This document shows positions 52,500 to 60,464 of a stretch of 64,000 bases of DNA, one piece after another. Source of the stretch: Cryobacterium algoricola (GTDB lineage: Bacteria > Actinomycetota > Actinomycetes > Actinomycetales > Microbacteriaceae); contig NZ_SOFG01000011.1 in NCBI RefSeq assembly GCF_004402485.1, forward strand, positions 620,001-684,000. The letters are read 5' to 3'. The notes under the pieces were generated by a model that ran no database searches, was not told the origin of the DNA, and saw nothing but the letters and a program-made list of their open reading frames with translations. The position numbers and the translations under genes were made by a program. How positions within the stretch are numbered: the stretch's first letter is position 1; the number at the start of each line of letters is the position of its first letter.

Positions 52500-52715
52500 C
52501 TTGATCGTGTAGTTATGTGAGGGTGTTGGCCTGTCAGGCCCGGCATGGTTCTTGCCCCCAGTCGCCCATGATCCGGGGGGTGTTGTCACCGGGCCTGACT
52601 GGCATCAGGTGATCGCTGATAGGGGCTGGACCGGGACGTAACCCAGGCCGTTCGTAACGTGGATGCCGAGACTTGATGCCGCTGTTCGGGCCGACTTTGT
52701 GGAACCTGAGACGGA
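52500..52715 (+). ncRNA. Candidate IS110 bridge RNA
   Basis: Two stem-loops precede the transposase. The first has an 11-bp stem (GTCAGGCCCGG at 52533-52543 with 52589-52599) around a large internal loop holding CTTGCCCCC (52551-52559) and CGGGGGG (52574-52580). The second has GGCATC 52601-52606 pairing with GATGCC 52662-52667 around ATAGGGGC (52619-52626) and GTAACG (52654-52659). ATAGGGGC recurs at the right end of the element and GTAACG is the complement of the left end, matching the donor-guide logic. The first loop resembles a target-binding loop. Confidence 0.6.
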
Positions 52716-52721
52716 GGATTC

Positions 52722-53921
52722 ATGATCGAGAACTACGACAGCGTCGACGTCTTCATCGGCGTGGACGTCGGCAAAGGAGAACACCACGCGGTCGCTCTCG
52801 ACCGGGCTGGCAATCAACTCTTCGACAAGGCCCTGCCCAATGACGAAGCGAAGCTGCGGGACCTGATCGGGCAGTTGAAACGGCACGGCCAAGTCTTGTT
52901 CGTCGTCGATCAGCCCGCGACCATTGGCGCCTTACCAATCGCCGTCGCCCAGGCAGAGGACGTGCTCGTGGGCTATCTGCCAGGTCTGGCTATGCGCCGC
53001 ATCGCGGACCTGCACGCGGGCGAAGCCAAGACAGATGCCCGCGACGCCGCGATCATTGCCCAAGCCGCGAGAAGCCTCCCGCACGCTTTGCGGTCGCTGC
53101 AGCTGGCCGATGAGCAGGTCGCTGAGCTCTCGATGCTCTGCGGCTTCGACGACGACGTCGTCGGCCAGATCACGGCCACGAGCAACCGCATCCGCGGGCT
53201 CCTCACCCAGATCCACCCCGCGTTGGAACGGGTTATCGGCCCGCGCCTGGACCACCCGGCGGTACTCGATTTGCTGCAGCGTTACCCGTCACCGACGGCG
53301 ATGAGGGCTGCCGGCACGACCCGCCTCGGCAACCGGCTGGTCAAGTTGGTACCGCGCATGGGCCGCCGTCTCGCAGACGAAATTACCCAGGCGCTCAGTG
53401 AGCAGACTGTCGTGGTGACCGGAACCAACGCGACCAGCATCGTACTCCCCAAACTCGCCGAACAGCTCACCGCGCTCCGACGCCAACGCGACGAGATCGC
53501 AGTCGAGGTTGAACGGCTCGTGGAGGCACACCCTCTTCACCCCGTCCTGATCAGCGTGCCCGGAGTCGGGATCAGGACCGCCGCCAGACTCCTCACCGAA
53601 GTCTCCGGGAAGGACTTCGCCACGGCCGGCCACCTCGCCGCATACGCCGGCCTGGCGCCGGTGACCCGACGCTCCGGCAGCTCCATCCGCGGCGAACACC
53701 CATCCAGACGCGGGAACAAGATCCTCAAACGGGCACTGTTCCTCTCCGCGTTCGCCGCGCTCCGTGACCCGCTCTCCCGTGCCTACTACGACCGAAAGAT
53801 CGCCCAAGGCAAACGCCACAACCAAGCCCTCGTCGCCCTCGCGCGCAGGTGTTGCGACGTCCTCTACGCCATGCTCCGCGACGGCACCCTTTATCAAGCC
53901 GACCACCAGCTCGCCGCTTGA
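52722..53921 (+). CDS. IS110 family transposase (DEDD recombinase)
   Basis: A 399-residue transposase. The N-terminal RuvC-like DEDD domain begins DVFIGVDVGKGEHHAVALDRAG with the first Asp; KTDARDAAIIAQAAR has the later acidic residues. The C-terminal serine domain is HPVLISVPGVGIRTAARLLTEV then AGLAPVTRRSGSSIRG, with the catalytic Ser. GGAGG precedes the ATG. The frame is intact, so the element may be active. Confidence 0.95.
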   Translation: MIENYDSVDVFIGVDVGKGEHHAVALDRAGNQLFDKALPNDEAKLRDLIGQLKRHGQVLFVVDQPATIGALPIAVAQAEDVLVGYLPGLAMRRIADLHAGEAKTDARDAAIIAQAARSLPHALRSLQLADEQVAELSMLCGFDDDVVGQITATSNRIRGLLTQIHPALERVIGPRLDHPAVLDLLQRYPSPTAMRAAGTTRLGNRLVKLVPRMGRRLADEITQALSEQTVVVTGTNATSIVLPKLAEQLTALRRQRDEIAVEVERLVEAHPLHPVLISVPGVGIRTAARLLTEVSGKDFATAGHLAAYAGLAPVTRRSGSSIRGEHPSRRGNKILKRALFLSAFAALRDPLSRAYYDRKIAQGKRHNQALVALARRCCDVLYAMLRDGTLYQADHQLAA

Positions 53922-54079
53922 CAACAACATAGGGGCACCCCCCCGCTCCGACGGGACCGAGGAGGATGCCTCATCATGTGCAGCCCCACGGAGGACCCAT
54001 CCCACTTGGAGCTCGCTCCGGGCTCGGCGGCAGCTACGTATACCCCCTCGCTCGAGGTGTGGCACCACCCTGAATGGCT

Positions 54080-55402
54080 CTAGTTGCCCTTGCTGCAGGT
54101 TTGTTCGGCGGCGGTCTGCCCGGTGACGGTGGACGGAAGAACTGCACCTGTCGGCGTGGGCGTTGTCGTGGTTGGCGTCGCGACCCCGGGTGTCCTGGCC
54201 GAGGCGGACGTGCTCGGCGTCGGCGGCGGCGTGGCTGTGGCTGTGGCTGCCGATTTATCGATGACCGCTGCGCGGCCGGGCAGCCCGCTGAGGACGATGG
54301 GCTGATCGGCGACGAGCGCGGCGTTCACGATGGTGGCCCCGGTCGATTGCGGGATGACCCGGTTCACGTCCTGGGGGTCAGCGACGGTCGGGTACTGGAG
54401 GAAGACCATGTTGGCCAGGCCCGTGTCTTTGAGGGCGAGTGCGATCTGAACCAGGGTCGTCGGGTTTGTCAGGGTGTCGGACAGCAGCATGTTACCCGTC
54501 GCGGCTTTGGCCAGGGCATACAGCGCGACCGGGTTCCCGAGCACTCCGCCGCTTTCCACCTTCCGGGCCAGGGCAGCCATGAAGACCTGCTGGTTGCTGA
54601 TCCGGCCGAGGTCACTGCCGTCACCGACTCCATGCCGGCTCCGCAGAAACGACAGCGCTTCGTCGCCCAAAATGGTCTGTTGGCCCGCAGCCAGGTGCAG
54701 GGGCGGATTCGTGTAGAGGTCATTGATCGGGGACGCGATACAGACCGTGACGCCACCGACGGCGTTGGACATGGCCGTGACGCCATCGAAACTGATCTGC
54801 GCGGCGAAGGGGATCTGGAGTCCGGTGAGCTTCTCGATCGTGACCACGACGCAGGAGAGTCCCCCGCGCGCGAGCGTCGTGTTCAGCATCACCCGGTTCG
54901 ACGCGGATGCGGTCGACCCGTCCGTCTGGGGGCAGGTCGGGACGGCGACCATCAGGTCGCGCGGAAAGCTGATCACGCTCGCACTGTGGTGATCCTGCGC
55001 AATGTGCAAAAGCATGGTGACGTCGTTGTTGCCCGCTCCGGCACTCGCGGCGAGCTCTGCGCTCGTCGAGTAGGCACCGCCCTGTCCGGTGCGGGTATCC
55101 GTGCCAGTTAGGAGAAGGTTCACCCCTCCGCTGATCGCGGCGACATCCGCAGCCGGAGCCGTCGTGCTACCCGAGGGATCCGCAATGTGTGCGAGATGCA
55201 CTCCTGGCTTCACGCTGCCGGCGAGATCCCAGGCAGCTACTCCTGCGACGGCTCCCCCGCTGACAATGAGTACACCGGTTGTGAACGCCAGAATCGTGCC
55301 GACGGATCGCCATGGGCCACGTCGGGCGAGTCGCCCGTGCCTGACCGGCACCCCAGCAGAACGGGCGTGAGCACGTAGTTTTGGGTTGTGCATCGCCCTC
55401 AC
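54080..55402 (-). CDS. LytR-CpsA-Psr (LCP) family protein
   Basis: A 440-residue membrane-anchored enzyme that transfers polymers from a lipid carrier to peptidoglycan. The N-terminus is Arg-rich and cytoplasmic, TM at about 33-60, then LLLTGTDTRTG, VTMLLHIAQDHHSASVISFPRDLMV, FDGVTAMSNAVGGVTVCI, and SFLRSRHGVGDGSDLGRISNQQVF with the conserved Arg/Asp pocket. A Thr/Pro-rich tail ends in CSKGN. The start is the ATG at 55402 or 55393. Confidence 0.9.
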   Translation of the reverse strand: MRAMHNPKLRAHARSAGVPVRHGRLARRGPWRSVGTILAFTTGVLIVSGGAVAGVAAWDLAGSVKPGVHLAHIADPSGSTTAPAADVAAISGGVNLLLTGTDTRTGQGGAYSTSAELAASAGAGNNDVTMLLHIAQDHHSASVISFPRDLMVAVPTCPQTDGSTASASNRVMLNTTLARGGLSCVVVTIEKLTGLQIPFAAQISFDGVTAMSNAVGGVTVCIASPINDLYTNPPLHLAAGQQTILGDEALSFLRSRHGVGDGSDLGRISNQQVFMAALARKVESGGVLGNPVALYALAKAATGNMLLSDTLTNPTTLVQIALALKDTGLANMVFLQYPTVADPQDVNRVIPQSTGATIVNAALVADQPIVLSGLPGRAAVIDKSAATATATPPPTPSTSASARTPGVATPTTTTPTPTGAVLPSTVTGQTAAEQTCSKGN

Positions 55403-55573
55403 TTTTTCCTCAGCGCTGAACTACTTTGGCGCGTCGCCGTCTGTTTCGACGGAAGCCTACGCAATCCCCGCTGAACGGTGACTGGATGGCGGCCGTGCAC
55501 CCTGAGGTTCCGCTCGGATCGTTTTCGGGTCGCCCAGGTTGCGGGTCGCGGTCACTGGTGGCGGCGTGCACAT

Positions 55574-56257
55574 TCACAAGTTGCGGCCCTCCGGATCGGT
55601 TGGTCGCAGATGACGGTCGAAGGTGAAGGCGAGCGGTTGACCGGCGGGAAGTTCGTCACCGAGCTGAGCCGCGTTTCCGCTCAGTGTGGAACGAAGGCCC
55701 CGGATCGACGTGGGGCTCGCGACAATCAGGACCGTTTGGTGGGCGAGGAGGAAGGAAACGACACGCTCGGAGTAGAAATCAGACATCACCGGCGTCGCGA
55801 AGGAATTCGGGATGGCTGCCTCCGTATCGGGAGCGCGAACGTTGCCTTCCCATAGCGACCCCCTGTGTCCACCGGCGTCGCTTGGGTCCAGAGACCTTTC
55901 GGTCCGGCTGAGCCAGCCATCCGGGTGACTGCGATCGTGCCGCAGGTTGGCGCGAGCACGGGGCCAAGCGGGCTCTACGTCGAGGCGACGATCTGAGATG
56001 ACCGTGCGCGGGAGCTTGTGTAGTTCACACAGGAGCGTATTGACGAATCGAATACTGTTTGTTCGGGGCGGGGTGAACACGACGTCGGGAGAGAGCCTGG
56101 CCGCGGCCAGCAGATCCGCCGCGCGTCGAGCCAGGGTGACGGCCAAATCGTCTACGTCGGTTCTGCCGGGCGTCTCGATGGCGGTCTCGTTGTGAGCAGG
56201 GACAGAGTCGATAGTGTCCCCGAATCCCAACAGAATCAGTACACCGAATTCACTCAT
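55574..56257 (-). CDS. Phosphoglycerate mutase-like pseudoenzyme (histidine phosphatase fold)
   Basis: A 227-residue protein aligning along its length with GpmA-type phosphoglycerate mutases: GVLILLGFGDTIDS (for LVLLRHGESEWN), VVFTPPRTNSIRFVNTLLCEL (for TSVLKRAIHT), VISDRRLDVEPAW (for LNERHYG), TVLIVASPTSIRGLRSTLSG (for VIIAAHGNSLRALVKYL) and ELPAGQPLAFTFDRHLRP. Both catalytic His residues are gone (RHG is GFG; AAHGNS is VASPTS), as is the first Arg. It cannot work by the family mechanism; a binding or regulatory role, or decay, is possible. The start at ATG 56257. Confidence 0.7.
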   Translation of the reverse strand: MSEFGVLILLGFGDTIDSVPAHNETAIETPGRTDVDDLAVTLARRAADLLAAARLSPDVVFTPPRTNSIRFVNTLLCELHKLPRTVISDRRLDVEPAWPRARANLRHDRSHPDGWLSRTERSLDPSDAGGHRGSLWEGNVRAPDTEAAIPNSFATPVMSDFYSERVVSFLLAHQTVLIVASPTSIRGLRSTLSGNAAQLGDELPAGQPLAFTFDRHLRPTDPEGRNL

Positions 56258-56514
56258 CCGCCTCGCGCTCCTTCCACAGAGGGATGCTGCAGCATGGGGC
56301 GTCCCTCGACTTCGAGGCGACGGTTGTGCAGGATGACCACAGTCAAACACCATGCAGCCGGGCAATCTAGGAAGGCCAGCATGTCCTACCACGGGTTGGA
56401 TCCGGGGCCTTGTCCTGGCTCACGGCATCGTTATTCGCCAGTGCGCGGTGGACTCACTCTCTCTTCTCCTACGGGTTTGAGCGTAGCCACACCTTGCTTG
56501 CGGAGTGGTAAATC
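56258..56514. other. Intergenic region before the M-box
   Basis: No credible gene. It holds the promoters of the divergent pseudoenzyme gene and the magnesium operon. Confidence 0.35.
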
Positions 56515-56710
56515 AGCCGCGTAACGTGACTCTCGCAAGGCGCCAGTTGTTAGCTGAGGCTCCTTTGCGGATACAAGCCAGCGACCCCCAACGTCCAGAG
56601 ACGCCCCGGGTCAGGACAGGTTTTCCCGGAACAAGGGATTTCCCCGATTGGCTCCCGATTCCCGGGTTAACGCCGCAAAGTGCCAAAGGTCTTATGAGAA
56701 GAGGTCACCT
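56515..56710 (+). ncRNA. M-box (ykoK) magnesium riboswitch
   Basis: The core GTTAGCTGAGGCTCCT (from 56549), GGATACAAGCC, and ACGTCCAGAGACGCC (56590-56604) match the conserved M-box backbone, followed by CCGGGTCAGGACAGG and a 3' region GCCGCAAAGTGCC. The M-box binds Mg2+ and shuts off Mg2+ transporter genes. It lies upstream of an NRAMP-related transporter and a MgtE_N/CBS gene. Ends are approximate. Confidence 0.85.
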
Positions 56711-56764
56711 CGGCCGGTCAGGTCGGACTCTTCGTGCGCTTAACGAAGTGGAGGGAGAACGCCG

Positions 56765-56815
56765 ATGAGCGAAAGCCATAGACCCTGTCTCCCCCTGCCC
56801 GTCCTTGCCCGTTAG
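56765..56815 (+). CDS. Short leader peptide between the M-box and the transporter gene
   Basis: ATG at 56765 with GGAGGGAG upstream and TAG at 56813-56815 give 16 residues, MSESHRPCLPLPVLAR. It contains an acidic start and a Pro-rich PCLPLP. Pro-rich leader peptides downstream of M-boxes are, as I recall, part of magnesium control in mycobacteria. The transporter start is 107 nt further on and has no strong ribosome site. Confidence 0.5.
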   Translation: MSESHRPCLPLPVLAR

Positions 56816-56922
56816 ACACTCGCTCTTCCCCGCGCACGGCCCCTGGCCCGCGCTCTTCCGGCAACGCCTCCGGACTTCCCACGCGTACACATACTCGCTC
56901 CCTGCGCAGAAAGCCGCACACG

Positions 56923-58593
56923 ATGACGAACAGCAGCGAAAGCGTCACCAGCTCTGAAACCGGCCCGACCCCGACGGGGCCGCTTTCCGCCGTGCTCGAC
57001 TCAGCCCATCTCGGCGATATTGAAGGTGCAATGGGCACCATTCGTCTGGGTGATGATGCACCCCGCCGAGGGTTCCCGGCCAAGTTCCGTACCCTGCTAG
57101 CGATCCTCGGCCCCGGGCTCATCGTGATGGTCGGCGATAACGATGCCGGCGCCTTCGGGACCTACACCGAGGCCGGACAAAATTACGGCACCTCACTCTT
57201 GTGGACGCTGCTCTTGCTGGTTCCGGTTCTGTATGTGAATCAGGAGATGGTGTTGCGGCTGGGCGTGGTGACAGGAGTGGGCCATGCCCGGTTAATCCTG
57301 GAACGGTTCGGAAAGTTCTGGGGTGCGTTCAGCGTCATCGACCTGTTCATCCTGAACGCGCTCACCATCGTCACCGAATTCATCGGGATCAGTCTGGGGC
57401 TCCAATACCTGGGCATCCCCCAGGTCCCCGGCGTCATCGTCGCAGCCCTGCTCGTGTTAGGCGCCGTGAGTACTGGATCCTTCAAAAGATTCGAACGCGT
57501 CAGCCTGTTCCTGGTGGCTGGGTCACTGCTTCTCGTTCCCGTTTTCGTGCTCTCTCGCCCGAATCTGGGTGAGATGGCCAGGAACTTCATCATTCCGGGA
57601 ATGCCCGCAGGTTCACAACTCTCGACAGTGATGCTGCTGATCATCGGAATCGTTGGAACTACCGTCGCCCCGTGGCAATTGTTCTTCCAACAGTCTTATG
57701 TCATCGACAAACGCATCACCCCGCGCTTCATGAACTATGAAAAGGTCGACCTGTGGATCGGGATTCTGATGGTGATCGTCGGCGCGGCCGCGATCATCGG
57801 CTTCACCTCGGCGACCTTCACGGGGCGACCAGAATTCGGCAACTTCACCGACGCCTTAGGAGTGGCCGAAGGCCTCGGTAAGTATGTGGGGCCAAGCGTC
57901 GGAATCATGTTCGCAATCGCGCTGATCGACGCATCGATCATCGGGGCGGCTGCCGTCGGCCTCTCCACGTCATACGCCCTGGGCGACGTGTTGGGATTGA
58001 AGCATTCACTGCACCGCAAACCGTGGGAAGCCAAAGGGTTCTACGCCGTATTCGCGGGCCTGCTCGTGATCGCTGCCACCGTCGTCCTCATCCCCGGTAG
58101 CCCGCTCGGGCTCTTGACCGTCGGTGTGCAAACCCTCGCCGGAGTTCTGCTGCCCTCCGCTACGGTCTTTCTCCTGTTGCTCTGTAACGACAAGGAAGTC
58201 CTCGGACCCTGGGTCAACGGCAAGTGGCTGAACCTGTTCACCTCGGTGGTCGTCGCCATCCTGGTCATGCTCTCCATCGTCCTCACGGCCAGCGTGTTGT
58301 TCCCGGAGATAACGGCCGGTGCGATCCTGTGGATCCTCGGCGGGGGCACCTTCCTCGGCCTGGCCACCGGTGTGATCGTGGGTGTGCTGCGCCGCCGACG
58401 CCCCGCTCGTGAGCCCGTCCCGAAGATGGAGCACGCCCAGCGTTTGCGCTGGAGGATGCCACCCTTGGCCCTTCTGTCCAGACCCGAGCTCTCAACCGGC
58501 CGGCGCATCGGTCTTGCTGTCCTGCGCACCTACCTGCTCCTGGCGATGGCCTTGGTCGTCGTGCGGGTAGTTCAACTCGCTCTCGGCCACTGA
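56923..58593 (+). CDS. NRAMP-related divalent-cation transporter, probably Mg2+
   Basis: A 556-residue membrane protein with about eleven to twelve hydrophobic helices. The TM1 motif DPGN of NRAMP transporters is changed to DNDAG (GLIVMVGDNDAGAFGTYTEAGQNYG), and TM6 reads TTVAPWQLFFQQSYVIDKRITPR where classical members have MPH. Loss of that TM6 methionine is reported for the NRMT clade, which takes up Mg2+. The M-box and the MgtE_N/CBS neighbour support magnesium. Start ATG 56923. Confidence 0.85.
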   Translation: MTNSSESVTSSETGPTPTGPLSAVLDSAHLGDIEGAMGTIRLGDDAPRRGFPAKFRTLLAILGPGLIVMVGDNDAGAFGTYTEAGQNYGTSLLWTLLLLVPVLYVNQEMVLRLGVVTGVGHARLILERFGKFWGAFSVIDLFILNALTIVTEFIGISLGLQYLGIPQVPGVIVAALLVLGAVSTGSFKRFERVSLFLVAGSLLLVPVFVLSRPNLGEMARNFIIPGMPAGSQLSTVMLLIIGIVGTTVAPWQLFFQQSYVIDKRITPRFMNYEKVDLWIGILMVIVGAAAIIGFTSATFTGRPEFGNFTDALGVAEGLGKYVGPSVGIMFAIALIDASIIGAAAVGLSTSYALGDVLGLKHSLHRKPWEAKGFYAVFAGLLVIAATVVLIPGSPLGLLTVGVQTLAGVLLPSATVFLLLLCNDKEVLGPWVNGKWLNLFTSVVVAILVMLSIVLTASVLFPEITAGAILWILGGGTFLGLATGVIVGVLRRRRPAREPVPKMEHAQRLRWRMPPLALLSRPELSTGRRIGLAVLRTYLLLAMALVVVRVVQLALGH

Positions 58594-58671
58594 CCAAATG
58601 AGTCCTACGCTCAAGTCAACACCGTCAACTCCCCCAAGAAACCAAGCAACGATCGGGAAAGAAGACCTACA

Positions 58672-59991
58672 GTGAACACGACGATCCGCGGCATGACCGA
58701 TTCCGAGGTCGGCCTCTCGCAGTTGCTCCGGCATACCGTCGTCGACGGCCAAGGGAAAGCCCTCGGCAGGCTCGCTGACGTTATCGTCCGCCTCCGAGGA
58801 GACGATTATCCGCTCCTGACCGCGCTCGTGGTCCGGGTCGGCTCCGAAACGGTGTTCGTCCCTATCGCCGACGTCGAGGCTCTGGAGCCCGATCGCATTG
58901 AGCTGGCCAGCGCCCGTCTCGACGTCCGGGCCTTCGAACGCCGGCCAGGCGAGGTCCTCTTGAACGCCGATGTCCTCGGCCATCGGCTCATCGATGTGGA
59001 CCTCGCTTCCCTAGTCCGCGCCCACGATGTGTACCTCACCCGGCTGGTCCACGCCCACGACGTGTACCTGAGCCCTACCCCGGGCGTCTGGGTCGTCACC
59101 GGGCTCAACGTCCACCAGTCGCACTGGTGGTCCTCACGCCGCGACAAGGGCAATCACCCTGTGCGGGACTGGCGCTCCTTCGAAGCCCTGATCGGACACC
59201 AACCATCCGTACTCGTTCGCACGTCGTTCGGGAAGCTGCGCCGGCTGAAGGCCGCGCAGATGGCGGACATCATCGAAACAGCTGATGCCAAGGAACAAGA
59301 CGAGCTCCTCGCCCAGGTCCACGCGGACCCAGAATTCGAAGCGGACGTTTTCGAGGAACTCGAGGAAGACAGTCTCTCCCAACTCCTCAAGTCCAGAAGC
59401 ACCACGGATGTCGCCTCGGTCCTATCCCGCATGCGCGCCGACGATGCCGCTGACGCCATTACCGACCTGCCCCAGGAGAGGCGCCGGGAGGTACTTTCAC
59501 TCCTCCCCGAACCTCATCGCACCAAAGTCCTCACACTCTTGGGGTACCACAACGCAACGGCCGGAGGGCTCATGGGTGTGGAGTACCTCGCCCTGTCCGA
59601 AAACGCCACCATACGGGACGCCCTCGAAGTCATCCGGACCTCCACCACCGAACAACCCGAAGCACTCACCACCATTTACACCCTCGACAGCGAGAAGCGC
59701 CTAACCGGAGCGATCAGCATCATCCGCGCTCTCCAAGCCGACGCAGACCTCACACTGAGGGAGATCGTCGACCCCGAGCCAGTTCATGCAGCCCCCGAAG
59801 ACGACATCATCGACGTCACAACTCGGATGGCGGACTTCAACCTCCTCACCCTGCCGGTGCTGGATGAAGACGGGCATATCCTCGGCATCATCACCGTCGA
59901 CGATGCACTCGAAGCCGCACTACCAGAAGACTGGCGCCGCAGAGAAGCCCAGGCACACAGCTCTCAGCCTCCACTCACCGACGAAGACTGA
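58672..59991 (+). CDS. PRC-barrel / MgtE N-domain / CBS protein without a channel domain
   Basis: A 439-residue soluble protein. The PRC-barrel-like region (about 10-110: GLSQLLRHTVVDGQGKALGRLADVIV) precedes a MgtE_N superhelix (about 195-290: MADIIETADAKEQDELLAQVHADPEFEADVFEELEEDSLSQLLKSRSTTDVASVLSRMRADDAADAITDLP) and paired CBS domains (about 300-420). The MgtE transmembrane part is missing, so it is a probable Mg2+ sensor or partner of the NRAMP-like transporter. It has an in-frame tandem duplication at residues 114-135. GTG start at 58672. Confidence 0.85.
   Translation: MNTTIRGMTDSEVGLSQLLRHTVVDGQGKALGRLADVIVRLRGDDYPLLTALVVRVGSETVFVPIADVEALEPDRIELASARLDVRAFERRPGEVLLNADVLGHRLIDVDLASLVRAHDVYLTRLVHAHDVYLSPTPGVWVVTGLNVHQSHWWSSRRDKGNHPVRDWRSFEALIGHQPSVLVRTSFGKLRRLKAAQMADIIETADAKEQDELLAQVHADPEFEADVFEELEEDSLSQLLKSRSTTDVASVLSRMRADDAADAITDLPQERRREVLSLLPEPHRTKVLTLLGYHNATAGGLMGVEYLALSENATIRDALEVIRTSTTEQPEALTTIYTLDSEKRLTGAISIIRALQADADLTLREIVDPEPVHAAPEDDIIDVTTRMADFNLLTLPVLDEDGHILGIITVDDALEAALPEDWRRREAQAHSSQPPLTDED
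59011..59076 (+). repeat. 33-bp in-frame tandem duplication
   Basis: Two 33-nt units (59011-59043 and 59044-59076) both encode LVxAHDVYLxx, differing at synonymous and a few non-synonymous sites. The copies lie between the PRC-barrel region and MgtE_N. Confidence 0.8.
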
Positions 59992-60177
59992 ACCCGCCCA
60001 CATTGGCGGCGAAATACTGACAACGCTCATCAAGGCGGTGCTGAGCGTAAACCGAATGCCCACCATCACGTTCCCTAGTCAGCAGGATCAGATCAGTCCC
60101 CACCGTCGACGTCTGCGCCCCAACCCGGGGCAGGAACACGTGGAGACTACGTTCACGATAGATAAGAGGAGACAGTC

Positions 60178-60348
60178 ATGACGCTCACCGAAGAGATCGA
60201 TGCCTTGGCGGAAGAAGTGCGCGCCAAGTGGTTACTCGTCGACGTTGGCCTGCCCTTGGACGGATTCATGAAGATGGTCGCGGCCGACAGCACCCTCACG
60301 TGGGAGGCATTTCGACTCATCGCGAAGCGGATTGACGCGGGCGAATAG
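60178..60348 (+). CDS. Small acidic helical protein
   Basis: A 56-residue protein from ATG 60178 with an excellent AGAGGAGA ribosome site. It contains two amphipathic helices (LTEEIDALAEEVRAKWL and WEAFRLIAKRID) and no recognised domain. It lies 186 nt downstream of the MgtE_N gene, on the same strand. Function unknown. Confidence 0.65.
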   Translation: MTLTEEIDALAEEVRAKWLLVDVGLPLDGFMKMVAADSTLTWEAFRLIAKRIDAGE

Positions 60349-60464
60349 TCCGGAAGCCAACGTCGACCCTGAGGAAGTCGTTCCAGCGCGGTGGCCGCGC
60401 AAGCCAAGGCAAAAAATCAGGTCCGCCCTCGAGGCCGAGGACACTCTTCCCAGTCAGTCAGAAT

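Larger units (their letters stand above)
52481..53938 (+). mobile_element. IS110-family insertion sequence
   Basis: About 1.46 kb with a single transposase, a long 5' non-coding part and no terminal inverted repeats, as expected for IS110. The ends are read from guide matches: CGTTAC at 52481-52486 on the left and ATAGGGGC at 53929-53936 on the right. Both sides abut C-runs (CCCCCC at 52476-52481 and seven Cs at 53938-53944), so the core dinucleotide within the C-run is ambiguous. Confidence 0.75.

Noticed and set aside
56505..56768. 87-codon frame overlapping the leader peptide start
   Set aside because: It lies across the M-box, whose conserved RNA core explains the sequence better; no good ribosome site.
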